NCBI GenBank assembly: GCA_965228065.1
Contig: OZ245788.1
Location: forward strand, 4,836,001 to 4,900,000
Reading direction: 5' to 3'
Length of the DNA: 64,000 nucleotides
Source: Sphingobium_A sp965228065
GTDB taxonomy: Bacteria > Pseudomonadota > Alphaproteobacteria > Sphingomonadales > Sphingomonadaceae
Part shown: positions 17,622-26,501 of the stretch, piece by piece
How the letters are laid out: each line of letters starts with the position of its first letter
Numbering within the stretch: position 1 is the first letter of the stretch
The notes under the pieces: generated by a model
Told to the model about the DNA's origin: nothing
The model's input: the letters and a program-made list of their open reading frames with translations, nothing else
Databases searched by the model: none
Position numbers and translations under genes: made by a program

Positions 17622-17750
17622 GTTTGAGAAAGCGCGGAAGCGCGCTTTCTGGAGGCGGTACCAGCCCGCTCCCCCGCCCAACCACCCGACAGGATCATAC
17701 TGTATCGGGTGGTTGGGCGGGGGAGCGGGCTGGTACCGGCTTTCTCAAAC
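17622..17750. repeat. Large nested inverted repeat between convergent genes
   Basis: An outer 12-base pair of arms (GTTTGAGAAAGC at 17622-17633, GCTTTCTCAAAC at 17739-17750) encloses a perfect 33-base pair of arms (17657-17689 and 17705-17737; ends GGTACC and CCCGA) around a 15-base loop. The left side also has an extra 23 bases (17634-17656), part of which forms its own hairpin, GCGCG-GAA-CGCGC-like. It may act as a bidirectional terminator for moaB and the YbjN-like gene, or be a REP/MITE-like element. Confidence 0.85.
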
Positions 17751-17756
17751 AGACTC

Positions 17757-18287
17757 TTATTTCTTCGACGTCGCGGCCGGCGTCGGAGTCTCCAGTTCGG
17801 AAAGATAGTCGGAGAAATCCGACGAGATGCTGGCATACCATTCGAACATGTCGACGAAATTGGCGCGCGAGACCCCGCCCGCCAGCGTGTAATAATAGTC
17901 GATCACCACATCCTTGTCGTCGTCATAGACCGCGCGGATCATCTTCCAGCCATTGTTCCATTTGTTCATCGCCTCGGCCGACGCACCCTTGGGCTTCTCC
18001 CACCATGAGGTCAGACGGATATAGGAGCAGCCGGTGCCGATCTTGCAGTCGTCGAAATAGATCGAGATATTGGTGCCGCCCGCAGCGCTCGAGATAAATG
18101 TGCTTCCGTCACTCGCGGTCTCGACCTTGGCGCGATAGCCCTCCGCCTGCAGCACCTGGACAAAGGCCGCGACGTCGTCGCCTTTGAGCGTCTCCGGCAA
18201 GGCGACAGCCGCCGCCGGCTTGGTTTCGACCGCAAGCGCCGGTGCCGCACTCGCCAGCGCAAGCAGCATCAGAATTCGAATACGCAT
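17757..18287 (-). CDS. Secreted YbjN-domain protein
   Basis: A 176-residue protein with a cleavable signal peptide (MRIRILMLLALASAAPALA) and a YbjN-like domain: LKGDDVAAFVQVLQAEGY, ISIYFDDCKIG with two nearby cysteines, and NKWNNGWKMIRAVYDDDKDV followed by a hydrophobic aromatic stretch. YbjN proteins resemble type III secretion chaperones in fold; the secreted alphaproteobacterial versions have no settled function. The end is a low-complexity Pro/Thr/Ala tail. It is divergent from the radical SAM gene and convergent with moaB across the large inverted repeat. Confidence 0.8.
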   Translation of the reverse strand: MRIRILMLLALASAAPALAVETKPAAAVALPETLKGDDVAAFVQVLQAEGYRAKVETASDGSTFISSAAGGTNISIYFDDCKIGTGCSYIRLTSWWEKPKGASAEAMNKWNNGWKMIRAVYDDDKDVVIDYYYTLAGGVSRANFVDMFEWYASISSDFSDYLSELETPTPAATSKK

Positions 18288-18335
18288 GAACAGTCCCCCG
18301 GTTGCACAATCACAGTGGCGCGCACCGAACGCTCT

Positions 18336-18364
18336 TTCAAGCAGGTCTTTGTTCTTGATATGTT
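18336..18364 (+). promoter_or_regulatory. Possible promoter of the radical SAM gene
   Basis: TTCAAG (18336-18341), 17 bases, TATGTT (18359-18364), in the short intergenic region between two divergent genes. The match to consensus is partial and I rate it only as a candidate. Confidence 0.3.
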
Positions 18365-18389
18365 CTAGTGAGCGGTGCATTCTGCCCGG

Positions 18390-19466
18390 ATGGATTCGAA
18401 GCTCCGGCCGGCCCGCGGTGCAACACTCAATCGAGAGAGCACGCGCTTCAACCTGCCCTCGACCGAGGCCGATGGCGACTGGCTTGACGCGCGCGGCCAG
18501 ATCGACGGCGAGGCGCCAAAACTGAGAACCAGCGTCACCGTCGAACGCCCCAGGACGATCATCACGCGCAACCAGTCGCCCGATATCGGTTTCGATCGCT
18601 CCATAAACGCCTATCGTGGCTGCGAGCATGGCTGCATCTATTGTTTTGCGCGGCCGACTCATGCCTATCACGATCTGTCACCGGGTCTGGATTTCGAGAC
18701 GAAGCTGTTCGCCAAGCCAGACGCCGCGGCGCTGTTGCGCGCCGAACTCACCAAGCCCCGCTACGTGGTCGCGCCGATCGCGATGGGCACCAACACCGAT
18801 CCTTATCAGCCGATCGAAAGCGACTGGCGAATCACGCGCAGTTGCATCGAGGTTCTGGCAGAAACGCGGCATCCGTTGATGATCACCACCAAATCGGACC
18901 GGGTGGTGCGCGACATCGATCTGCTGAGCGACATGGCCAGGGATGGGCTGGTATCGGTGATGGTCTCGATCACATCACTGGACCCCAAGGTCGCGATGAC
19001 AGTCGAGCCGCGAGCCCCCCGCCCCGCCCGCCGGCTCGCTGCCGTCAAGGCGCTGAGCGAGGCAGGGATACCGACCATCGTCTCGATCGCCCCGGTGATC
19101 CCGGCGATCACCGATCATGAAATGGAACATATATTGGAGGCAGCGGCGGCGGCCGGCGCCATTCATGCATCCTATATCGTGGTGCGCCTGCCGCTGGAGG
19201 TGGCCCCGCTGTTTCGCGCCTGGCTCGACGAGCATTTTCCGGACCGCGCCGCCAAGGTGATGACGATCATCCGCGACATGCGCGGCGGCCGCGACAATGA
19301 TCCCGATTTCCATAGTCGCATGCGCGCGCACGGCCCCTGGGCCGACCTGCTCAGAACGCGATTCAAGATCGCATGCGCCAAGAATGGCCTCAAGGACCGG
19401 CACTGGCTGAAACTGAGGACGGACCTGTTCAGGCCGCCCGAGGGCGCGCAGATGCGGTTGTTTTAG
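18390..19466 (+). CDS. PA0069-type radical SAM protein
   Basis: A 358-residue radical SAM protein related to spore photoproduct lyase-like proteins. The iron-sulfur motif is GCEHGCIYCFARPTH (C-x3-C-x2-C), and GTNTDPYQPIE and TKSDRVVRDIDLL are family blocks. Bacterial members (PA0069 family) have no established reaction. I use the ATG at 18390; a GTG at 18375 would add five residues. It is convergent with an acyl-CoA ligase gene across a 12-base perfect hairpin. Confidence 0.9.
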   Translation: MDSKLRPARGATLNRESTRFNLPSTEADGDWLDARGQIDGEAPKLRTSVTVERPRTIITRNQSPDIGFDRSINAYRGCEHGCIYCFARPTHAYHDLSPGLDFETKLFAKPDAAALLRAELTKPRYVVAPIAMGTNTDPYQPIESDWRITRSCIEVLAETRHPLMITTKSDRVVRDIDLLSDMARDGLVSVMVSITSLDPKVAMTVEPRAPRPARRLAAVKALSEAGIPTIVSIAPVIPAITDHEMEHILEAAAAAGAIHASYIVVRLPLEVAPLFRAWLDEHFPDRAAKVMTIIRDMRGGRDNDPDFHSRMRAHGPWADLLRTRFKIACAKNGLKDRHWLKLRTDLFRPPEGAQMRLF

Positions 19467-19486
19467 GTCGCCGCGCGTCCCCTTCA

Positions 19487-19514
19487 CGTCATTCCCGCTT
19501 TCGCGGGAATGACG
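19487..19514. terminator. Bidirectional terminator-like hairpin
   Basis: CGTCATTCCCGC (19487-19498) and GCGGGAATGACG (19503-19514) form a perfect 12-base stem with loop TTTC between two convergent genes. No strong T run follows on either strand. This sequence type is widely dispersed in bacterial genomes as a REP-like palindrome. Confidence 0.6.
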
Positions 19515-19522
19515 CGGTGGGT

Positions 19523-21118
19523 TCAGGCAGCCGCCAGCTTGTGGTCGCGATACTGTTCTCTCAGTGCCGTTTTCAGCAGCTTGCCCGTCGCCGTGTGCGG
19601 CAGGCTGTCGACGAACAGGATTTCGTCGGGCAGCCACCATTTCACGACACGCGTCGAAAGATAGGCGAAAACATCCTCCGTGCTGACAGTCGCAGCCGGT
19701 TTGCGGACAATCAGCAGCAACGGGCGCTCGTCCCATTTGGGATGGTAGATGCCGATCGCCGCCGCTTCCTGCACACCGGGGCAGCCGACCGCGGCATTTT
19801 CAAGCTCGACCGAACTTATCCATTCGCCGCCCGACTTGATGACGTCCTTCGAGCGATCGGTGATCTGCATCGTCCCGCACGGATGGATCACCGCAACGTC
19901 ACCGGTATCGAACCACCCCTCGGCATCGATGCAGTCGCCACTCTCGTCCTGGAAATACCGCTTGATGATCCAGGGGCCGCGCACCTGCAGCCTCCCCGAG
20001 CTGGCGCCGTCACGCGGTTGCACCGCGCCGTCGTCATCGACGACGCGCAATTCGACGCCAAAGGGCACCCTGCCCTGTTTGCACACCTGGTCGAGCTTCT
20101 CCTCGAAGCTCAAATCGTTCCAGTCATGGGGCGGCGCACCCATTGTGCCGATCGGCGAGGTTTCGGTCATGCCCCAGGCATGGCCGACACGGATGCCCAT
20201 CTTCATCAGCCGCTCGACCATCGCACGTGGCGCGGCGGAGCCGCCGATGGTGACGAGTTCGAGAAATTCGGGTTTCTGGCCCGTCGCATCCATATGCTGG
20301 AACATGGCAAGCCATACGGTCGGTACACCGGCCGAATGCGTCACCCGTTCCTCGTTCATCAGGCGACACAGCACTGCGGCGTCATTCACCGCGGAAAAGA
20401 CGAACTTGATTCCCGCCAGAGCGCCGGCAAAGGGCAGCCCCCAGGCCGCGGCATGGAACATCGGCACGATCGGCAAAGCGACGGAACGTGATTCCAGATC
20501 GAACACCGGCGGCGACACCTCGGTCATCGCGTGGATCACGGTGGAGCGATGTTCGTAGAGAACGCCCTTCGGATTGCCGGTGGTACCGCTGGTATAGCAG
20601 AGCATGCATGGCTCGCGCTCGGGGCCCTCGACCCAGGCGTAGTTGCCATCCTCTTCCTCGATCAGCGCTTCGAACCCATCGGCATCGTCCGAATCGAAGC
20701 AGACATATCGCGTGATCGTCGGCCATTGCGCTTTCAGCCGGTCGACAATGGGTTGGAACACCTTGTCGTACAGGAGAACGCGGTCCTCGGCATGGTTGCA
20801 GATATAGACGAGCTGTTCGTCGAACAGACGCGGATTGACGGTGTGGATCACCCCGCCCATGCCGATCACGCCATACCAGGCGGCCAGATGCCGACCATGG
20901 TTCATCGCCAGCGTCGCAACGCGATCGCCACGCTTCACGCCAAGCTTCTCCAGCGCCTGGGCGAGCCGGCGGGCATCATAGGCGATGCCGGCCCAATTGC
21001 TGCGCGTCGTGGTGCCGTCTGCCCAATAGCTGACGATCTCGCGCTCGCCATGCTCCCGAGCCGCGTGGTCAATCAGCCTGGGCACGCGCAGTTCGAAATC
21101 CTGCATTCCGCCGAGCAT
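19523..21118 (-). CDS. Long-chain fatty-acid-CoA ligase (AMP-binding)
   Basis: A 531-residue ANL-superfamily adenylating enzyme. The P-loop-like motif is CYTSGTTGNPKGVLYEH; A5-type GHAWGMTETSP, the hinge-region GWFDTGDVAVI, DRSKDVIKSGGEWIS and the catalytic C-terminal lysine in TATGKLLK are intact. It would activate a medium or long carboxylic acid with ATP and CoA. The start has GGGAGA about six bases upstream. Substrate specificity is not readable. Confidence 0.92.
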   Translation of the reverse strand: MLGGMQDFELRVPRLIDHAAREHGEREIVSYWADGTTTRSNWAGIAYDARRLAQALEKLGVKRGDRVATLAMNHGRHLAAWYGVIGMGGVIHTVNPRLFDEQLVYICNHAEDRVLLYDKVFQPIVDRLKAQWPTITRYVCFDSDDADGFEALIEEEDGNYAWVEGPEREPCMLCYTSGTTGNPKGVLYEHRSTVIHAMTEVSPPVFDLESRSVALPIVPMFHAAAWGLPFAGALAGIKFVFSAVNDAAVLCRLMNEERVTHSAGVPTVWLAMFQHMDATGQKPEFLELVTIGGSAAPRAMVERLMKMGIRVGHAWGMTETSPIGTMGAPPHDWNDLSFEEKLDQVCKQGRVPFGVELRVVDDDGAVQPRDGASSGRLQVRGPWIIKRYFQDESGDCIDAEGWFDTGDVAVIHPCGTMQITDRSKDVIKSGGEWISSVELENAAVGCPGVQEAAAIGIYHPKWDERPLLLIVRKPAATVSTEDVFAYLSTRVVKWWLPDEILFVDSLPHTATGKLLKTALREQYRDHKLAAA

Positions 21119-21221
21119 CCGTCTCTCCCGAATCTCTATTTCCGCTCGTTATCGCGATTTTCGGAGGATGCGTGAAGCGTCTTGCTGGTTCGTGCGTTCA
21201 ATGCCGAAAGGAGACTGCACA

Positions 21222-21554
21222 ATGGCGACCCAGCCCGTAGAACCCAACCCGGACAGTCCCCCGCAGGAGGCCCCGATCCAGGCGCCCGATGAAGTCGTGC
21301 CTGGACAGGGCGACGTGGATCATCCGGACTCGGTCCCCACGGAAGAACCGCGGATACCGGACGAGATCAGACCCGGCCAGGGTGACACAGACCGGCCTGA
21401 CGCGGTACCACCGGAAGCCCCCGGCGCCCCTGGAGCGGACCCCGCCGTTTCAAGGGACAGTAGCGGACGGTCCGCCGATGGCCATAACCCGGTTGCGGAT
21501 CAGCGTCCGTCGCTGCTCGCGACCGTCAAATCGATGATCCGGTCGCCATCATAA
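21222..21554 (+). CDS. Small Pro/Asp/Glu-rich protein with an internal repeat
   Basis: A 110-residue acidic protein with no signal peptide or membrane segment. It holds an imperfect tandem repeat of about 21 residues around DEVVPGQGDVDHPDSVP and DEIRPGQGDTDRPDAVP, and is probably disordered. The ATG has AGGAG eight bases upstream. Its last 18 codons overlap the 3' end of the convergent gene, which is unusual. I do not recognise a family; expression is plausible because of the good ribosome binding site and proline-rich but coherent composition. Confidence 0.6.
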   Translation: MATQPVEPNPDSPPQEAPIQAPDEVVPGQGDVDHPDSVPTEEPRIPDEIRPGQGDTDRPDAVPPEAPGAPGADPAVSRDSSGRSADGHNPVADQRPSLLATVKSMIRSPS

Positions 21555-22387
21555 CGCATCACCCCGGGCATTTCGGCGAGCCGGTCGATGGCCAGACCGA
21601 AATAATTGGGGAGCTTGCCGACCGGCCGATAAACCGCCGGTCGGATCGGAATGCCGCTCAGCCGGGCGTCCACGTCCATGTCGGGCATTGCGGGCTGCAG
21701 CTTGAAATTGAACGGAACGATGCCTTCGACCTGAGCGGCCTCTCCCGTTTCCGCAGGCTGGGTCTTCATCGCGATCGTGCCCATGTCGACGATCTCCCCT
21801 GCGCGGACCTCGAACGAGACGCTGCCCATGCACAGGCATGTGCCAAGCACCGCACTGTTCGGAACGACCGTGATCGGCCCGTAGATGCGGTAAATCCCCG
21901 GCGTCACGGCCTGCAGATACACCGAGGCGCCACCCTCCTGCTTCGAAAACCGATTCATCGGCCCGATCGAGACGGCGCTCAGCAGGCCGAAAGCGGTGAA
22001 TTCGAAATTCTCCTCGGTCGGCTCGATCGGTTTCGCCGGTACAGTCACCTGTGCGCTCGATCCATTCTTCTTCGCGGACTCGGCAAGCGCCTTCGTCCGT
22101 TCGTAGCTGGCCAGCTTCTTCGTATATTTCCCGCGCGCCTCGACCAGTGCCTCGGCGCGCATCGCGTCATAAGCCAACTGATCCTCCGCGCTCGGCACCT
22201 TCATCAGGTAGAGCGGCATCGCCGCGTCGGAACGCAGCAGGATATGGCCCTGCGCCTTGTCCAGCGCCACCACGGGCTTGTCCTTGACCGCGGCAGTGGT
22301 CACGAACACCACGTCCTTCTTCCTGGCGAAAGCAGGCGTCGCCAGCAGCAGAGCTGCCACTACAGCGCCGGAGATCGTCCGCGTCAC
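21500..22387 (-). CDS. Secreted protein of unknown function
   Basis: A 295-residue protein with a signal peptide (VTRTISGAVVAALLLATPAFA) and a beta-rich body. The segment AVTPGIYRIYGPI and a CLCMG pair of cysteines near residue 205 are the only notable local features; a basic helix-like stretch (GKYTKKLASYERTKALAESA) occupies the middle. GTG overlaps the upstream gene stop as GTGA, so the two secreted proteins are probably produced together. No family recognised; likely periplasmic or cell-surface. Confidence 0.72.
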   Translation of the reverse strand: MTRTISGAVVAALLLATPAFARKKDVVFVTTAAVKDKPVVALDKAQGHILLRSDAAMPLYLMKVPSAEDQLAYDAMRAEALVEARGKYTKKLASYERTKALAESAKKNGSSAQVTVPAKPIEPTEENFEFTAFGLLSAVSIGPMNRFSKQEGGASVYLQAVTPGIYRIYGPITVVPNSAVLGTCLCMGSVSFEVRAGEIVDMGTIAMKTQPAETGEAAQVEGIVPFNFKLQPAMPDMDVDARLSGIPIRPAVYRPVGKLPNYFGLAIDRLAEMPGVMRYDGDRIIDLTVASSDGR

Positions 22388-23040
22388 AGGCCCAGCCCCT
22401 TGGTCGTCGGTGTGTAGGAGGAAGCGACCAGTGCCTGCTGCTTCAGATAACGCTGCCGATCGGTCTCGCCGACACCCGAAAGCCCTTCCTCGAAATTGAA
22501 CGGCTCCCATTTGTCCTTCGCCAAGCCGTAGCGTTCATAACCTTTGAAATTCATGCACTTCCGCATGTTCACCCGCCGCAGCCGGCGCTTCTCCGCAGAT
22601 CCGAAGATCGCGACCGCCATCGCGTTGCCGATCGCCCCGCCAATGGCGCCGGCCATGGTGCCCGCATAGGGATAGGGCGCCTGCTGATAGGTGATGCCGC
22701 TGGCGAGGCCGCGGGCATAGCCGTCACATTCGCTGATATCGGCATAAGCCGTGGCGAAATCGGTGCCTGGCCGGTTGAAGAAATAATATTTGTCGAAATT
22801 CTTCTCGTCCTCGGGCGTCGCCTGGAATGCGAGCTCAGGCATTTCGACCTTAGCAATCTCTTCCTCGGTCACCTTGACTGCGCCGAATGGGGAAATGCTG
22901 TCGGGCAAGACCGCCGGAGACGCGACGGCCGGTGCCGCCGGCATCTCCGCCGTCGCGGTTTCTTGCGCCTGGACCGCGCAGATCGGCGTCAGCCCAAGCG
23001 CCAGCGCGGCCGAAAGCCGCCCCACGAACATCGATCGCAT
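22384..23040 (-). CDS. Secreted protein with a glycine-zipper-like segment
   Basis: A 218-residue protein with a signal peptide ending near AVQAQ and a Pro/Ala-rich linker. A glycine-zipper-like hydrophobic segment (AGTMAGAIGGAIGNAMAVAI) about two thirds along suggests membrane insertion or oligomer packing. Cysteines in ECDGYA and KCMNFKGYERYG flank that segment. The ATG at 23040 has GGAG five bases upstream. It is encoded immediately before, and translationally coupled with, another secreted unknown; the pair may form one envelope complex (inference). Confidence 0.72.
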   Translation of the reverse strand: MRSMFVGRLSAALALGLTPICAVQAQETATAEMPAAPAVASPAVLPDSISPFGAVKVTEEEIAKVEMPELAFQATPEDEKNFDKYYFFNRPGTDFATAYADISECDGYARGLASGITYQQAPYPYAGTMAGAIGGAIGNAMAVAIFGSAEKRRLRRVNMRKCMNFKGYERYGLAKDKWEPFNFEEGLSGVGETDRQRYLKQQALVASSYTPTTKGLGL

Positions 23041-23078
23041 GAACACTCCCCCCGCTCAAAACGACATATGGTTCGGCC

Positions 23079-24563
23079 TTAGCCCAGCGCCTTCTTCAAC
23101 AGCTCGTTCACGACCTGCGGATTGGCCTTGCCCGCCATCGCCTTCATGGTCTGGCCGACGAAGAAGCCAAACAAGGCCTCCTTGCCGCCCTTATACTGTT
23201 CAACCTTGTCGACATTGTCGGCGAGGATCTTCGCAATCGCCTCATCGATCGCGCCGGTGTCGCTCGTCTGCTTCAGCCCCTTTTCCTCGACGATCTTCGC
23301 GGGATCGTCGCCGGTTTCGAGCATGATCTCGAACACCTGCTTGGCAAGGCTGCCCGACAGCGTGCCGTCCGCGACCAGCTTCAGCAGTTCCGCGCCCTGC
23401 TTCGGCGAAACCGGGCTGTTCTCGATATCCTTGCCGAGGCGGTTGAGTGCGCCGAACAGGTCGGAGATCAGCCAGTTGGACGCGGCCTTTGCCATCTTCG
23501 CATCGCCGCAGGCGTCGAGTAAAGCTTCATACCAGCGCGCCGTCTCGTGTTCGGCGGTCAGCACCGCCGCGGCATAGGCGGTCAGGCCCAGCTCGGTTTC
23601 GTAGCGCTTGCGCTTGGCATCGGGCAATTCGGGCAGGCTTGCACGGCACGCGTCGAGAAACGCGTCGTCCAGCACCAGCGGCAGCAGATCGGGATCGGGG
23701 AAATAGCGATAATCGTGCGCATCCTCCTTGGAGCGCATCGACCGCGTCTCGTTGCGATCGGGATCGTAGAGCCGCGTTTCCTGGACGATCTTGCCGCCGG
23801 CCTCGAGCACATCGACCTGGCGATTGGCCTCGATCTCGACCACCGCCATCACGAAGCGCACGGAATTGACGTTCTTTGTCTCGGTGCGCGTGCCGAACGG
23901 CTCGCCCGGCTTGCGGACCGACACGTTCACGTCGGCGCGCATCGAGCCTTCTTCCATATTGCCGTCGCACGAGCCGACATAGCGCAGGATCGAGCGCAGC
24001 TTTTTGACGTATGCCCCGGCCTCGGCGGGTGAGCGCATGTCCGGCCGGGAGACGATCTCCATCAACGCGACGCCCGACCGGTTGAGATCGACATAGGAGC
24101 GCGTCGGATGCTGGTCGTGCATCAGCTTGCCCGCATCCTGCTCGACATGGATACGCTCGATACCGATCGTCTTGACCGCGCTGTCGGGATTCTTCTCATC
24201 CAGCGTGACCTCGATCGCACCCTCGCCCACCAGCGGATGGTAAAGCTGCGAGATCTGATAGCCCTGCGGCAGATCGGCGTAGAAATAATTCTTGCGGTCG
24301 AAACGCGACCATTTGTTGATCTGCGCCTCGATCGCCATGCCGGTGCGCACGGCCTGTCGGATGCATTCCTTGTTGAGCACGGGCAGCATGCCCGGCATCG
24401 CGGCGTCGACCAGCGACACCTGCGTATTGGGTTCCGCCCCGAACGCGGTCGCCGCGCCGGAGAAGAGCTTGGCCTGGCTGGTCACCTGCGCGTGAACTTC
24501 AAGGCCGATCACGACCTCCCATTCGCCGGTTGCGCCCTGAATTCGGTAGCTGCTCTCAGTCAT
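23079..24563 (-). CDS. gatB: Asp-tRNA(Asn)/Glu-tRNA(Gln) amidotransferase subunit B
   Basis: A 494-residue GatB. It starts with the typical WEVVIGLEVHAQV, followed by AMPGMLPVLN, KNYFYADLPQGYQISQ and the cradle-domain DVNVSVR; the C-terminal YqeY-like tail domain ends in NPQVVNELLKKAL. It forms the kinase half of the GatCAB complex that amidates misacylated tRNAs. The upstream small gene overlaps its start by eight bases. The gene order on the minus strand is gatC, gatA, small gene, gatB. Confidence 0.97.
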   Translation of the reverse strand: MTESSYRIQGATGEWEVVIGLEVHAQVTSQAKLFSGAATAFGAEPNTQVSLVDAAMPGMLPVLNKECIRQAVRTGMAIEAQINKWSRFDRKNYFYADLPQGYQISQLYHPLVGEGAIEVTLDEKNPDSAVKTIGIERIHVEQDAGKLMHDQHPTRSYVDLNRSGVALMEIVSRPDMRSPAEAGAYVKKLRSILRYVGSCDGNMEEGSMRADVNVSVRKPGEPFGTRTETKNVNSVRFVMAVVEIEANRQVDVLEAGGKIVQETRLYDPDRNETRSMRSKEDAHDYRYFPDPDLLPLVLDDAFLDACRASLPELPDAKRKRYETELGLTAYAAAVLTAEHETARWYEALLDACGDAKMAKAASNWLISDLFGALNRLGKDIENSPVSPKQGAELLKLVADGTLSGSLAKQVFEIMLETGDDPAKIVEEKGLKQTSDTGAIDEAIAKILADNVDKVEQYKGGKEALFGFFVGQTMKAMAGKANPQVVNELLKKALG

Positions 24564-24717
24564 GTGTTCGCCGTCTTCCCGTTCGCTTGCGCAATGGCTG
24601 TTCCGGGATGGGCTCTTTGCCCGTCATTTCCCGCCATCTTCGCCGCGATCCACGCCAGATACGTTCAATTACAACCTCGCCGATAAAGTCGAAGACGATC
24701 TCGGCGAGGAAACTCAC
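24556..24717 (-). CDS. Small basic protein encoded between gatA and gatB
   Basis: A 53-residue open frame fills the 155 bases between gatA and gatB. A GTG begins one base after the gatA stop, and its TGA lies inside the first codons of gatB (8-base overlap). The product starts MSFLAEIVFDFIGEVVIERI, an amphipathic or membrane-associating helix, and then turns strongly basic (RGSRRRWREM and a C-terminal RKRTGRRR). Its tight packing in the operon argues for a real gene, but the overlapping arrangement could also be chance. No family recognised. Confidence 0.6.
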   Translation of the reverse strand: MSFLAEIVFDFIGEVVIERIWRGSRRRWREMTGKEPIPEQPLRKRTGRRRTHD

Positions 24718-24718
24718 T

Positions 24719-26203
24719 CTACCACCATTGCTCCGGCCGCGCGGCAAAGCCTGCGCGCTGCTCGATCGCAAGGCCTGCATCGAGCACGCTCTGCTCGTCG
24801 AGTGCCTTACCGATGATCTGCAAGCCGAGCGGCAATCCCTGCCCGTCCAACCCGCCGGGCACCGACATGGCGGGAAGCCCCGCCAGCGAGCTCGGCACGG
24901 TGAACACGTCGTTGAGATACATCGACAGCGGATCGGCCGATTTCTCACCCAGCGCGAACGCCGCGGACGGCGCGGTCGGGGTCAGCAGCAGGTCGCAGCT
25001 TTCCCAGGCCGTGTCGAAATCGCGTGCGATCAGTGTGCGGACCTTCTGCGCCTGATTGTAATAGGCGTCGTAGAAGCCCGCCGAGAGCACATAAGTGCCG
25101 ATCATGATGCGGCGCTTCACCTCGGCGCCGAAGCCGGCGGCGCGGGTCGCGGCATACATGTCCTGCAGCCCTGCATTGTCGGGCAGATCGCGCAGACCAT
25201 AACGCACGCCGTCATAGCGCGCGAGGTTCGACGAGGCTTCCGCCGGCGCGATGATGTAATAAGCGGGCAATGCGTATTTCGTGTGCGGCAGCGAAACTTC
25301 GACGACTTCCGCGCCAGCATCCTTCAGCCAGGCAATGCCCTGTTCCCAGAGCGCCTCGATCTCTGCCGGCATGCCGTCGACGCGATATTCTTTCGGAATG
25401 CCGACTTTCTTGCCCTTGAGGTTGCCCGACAGGCTGCCGGCCCAGTCGGGCACGGGCAGGTCGAGCGAGGTCGAATCCTTGGCGTCGAAACCGGCCATGG
25501 CGCCGAGCATGATCGCGCAGTCATTGACGTCGCGCGCCATCGCGCCTGCCTGGTCGAGCGAGCTGGCAAAAGCGACGACGCCCCAGCGTGAGCAGCGGCC
25601 ATAGGTTGGCTTGATGCCCGAAATGCCGACGAACGCCGCAGGCTGACGGATCGAGCCGCCGGTGTCGGTGCCGGTCGCCGCGGGACACAGCCGTGCGGAG
25701 ATCGCAGCCGAACTGCCGCCCGACGATCCGCCGGGTGCAAGCGCGGCATTGCCGCCATCGTTGCGGCGCCAGGGCGAGATCACATTGCCGAAGGCGCTGG
25801 TCTCGTTGGAGGAACCCATCGCGAACTGGTCGAGATTGAGCTTGCCGAGCATGCCCGCGCCCGCCGCCCAGAGATTGGCGGAGACCGTCGATTCATAGGT
25901 CGGCGTGAAGCCCTCCAGGATGCCGCTCGCAGCTGTCGTCGGCACGCCTTCGGTGCAGAAGAGATCCTTCATGCCGATCGGCACGCCGGACAGCGGCTTG
26001 AGGTTGCCGGAAACACGCGCCGCATCCGCCGCGTCCGCAGCCTTCAGCGCGTGATCGGGGGTTTCGACGAGGAAAGCGTTGAGCGGCTTGGCGGCTGCGA
26101 CGCGGTCGATGAATGCCTGCGCGACGTCGCGCGCGGAGAAATCGCCGTCACGAACGCCGTCGCGGATCGCCGCGATGCCCAGATCGGTAAGTTCGGTCGT
26201 CAT
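24719..26203 (-). CDS. gatA: Asp-tRNA(Asn)/Glu-tRNA(Gln) amidotransferase subunit A
   Basis: A 494-residue amidase-signature enzyme, the glutaminase of GatCAB. The catalytic lysine lies in GVPIGMKDLF, the cis-serine in GGSSGGSSAA, and the nucleophile serine in GTDTGGSIRQPAAF. The C-terminal AGLPAMSVPGG and IGKALDEQSVL blocks are typical. Its ATG overlaps the gatC stop as ATGA. The complete set of three subunits suggests that the organism makes Gln-tRNA and/or Asn-tRNA by transamidation. Confidence 0.97.
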   Translation of the reverse strand: MTTELTDLGIAAIRDGVRDGDFSARDVAQAFIDRVAAAKPLNAFLVETPDHALKAADAADAARVSGNLKPLSGVPIGMKDLFCTEGVPTTAASGILEGFTPTYESTVSANLWAAGAGMLGKLNLDQFAMGSSNETSAFGNVISPWRRNDGGNAALAPGGSSGGSSAAISARLCPAATGTDTGGSIRQPAAFVGISGIKPTYGRCSRWGVVAFASSLDQAGAMARDVNDCAIMLGAMAGFDAKDSTSLDLPVPDWAGSLSGNLKGKKVGIPKEYRVDGMPAEIEALWEQGIAWLKDAGAEVVEVSLPHTKYALPAYYIIAPAEASSNLARYDGVRYGLRDLPDNAGLQDMYAATRAAGFGAEVKRRIMIGTYVLSAGFYDAYYNQAQKVRTLIARDFDTAWESCDLLLTPTAPSAAFALGEKSADPLSMYLNDVFTVPSSLAGLPAMSVPGGLDGQGLPLGLQIIGKALDEQSVLDAGLAIEQRAGFAARPEQWW

Positions 26204-26487
26204 TCGATCACCTTCGGAACGGTGAAGAAGCCATGTTCGGCCTGGGGCGCATTGGCGAGGACGCGATCGCGGACGTTGCCGTCGGTCACGATATCCTCAC
26301 GCAAACGCAGCGTATTGGGGATCACAGCGGTCATCGGTTCGACATTCGCGGTGTCGACCTCGCTCAGCTGTTCGATCCAGCCCAGGATGTTGTTGAGCTC
26401 GGGCGCGAGCGCCTCGGCTTCCTGATCGGTCATCGCGATGCGCGCGAGGCTCGCGATCTTCTTCACGGTGGGGATATCGACTGACAT
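26200..26487 (-). CDS. gatC: Asp-tRNA(Asn)/Glu-tRNA(Gln) amidotransferase subunit C
   Basis: A 95-residue GatC of normal length, the belt that stabilises GatA on GatB. Typical segments are VKKIASLARIAMTDQEAE and ELNNILGWIEQL, then a middle PMTAV and a C-terminal FFTVPKVIE. It is the first gene of the gat operon, with AGGA about six bases before its ATG. A perfect 8-base inverted repeat (26502-26509 and 26515-26522) lies in the leader just upstream. Confidence 0.96.
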   Translation of the reverse strand: MSVDIPTVKKIASLARIAMTDQEAEALAPELNNILGWIEQLSEVDTANVEPMTAVIPNTLRLREDIVTDGNVRDRVLANAPQAEHGFFTVPKVIE

Positions 26488-26501
26488 GGCATTCCTGATG
26501 A

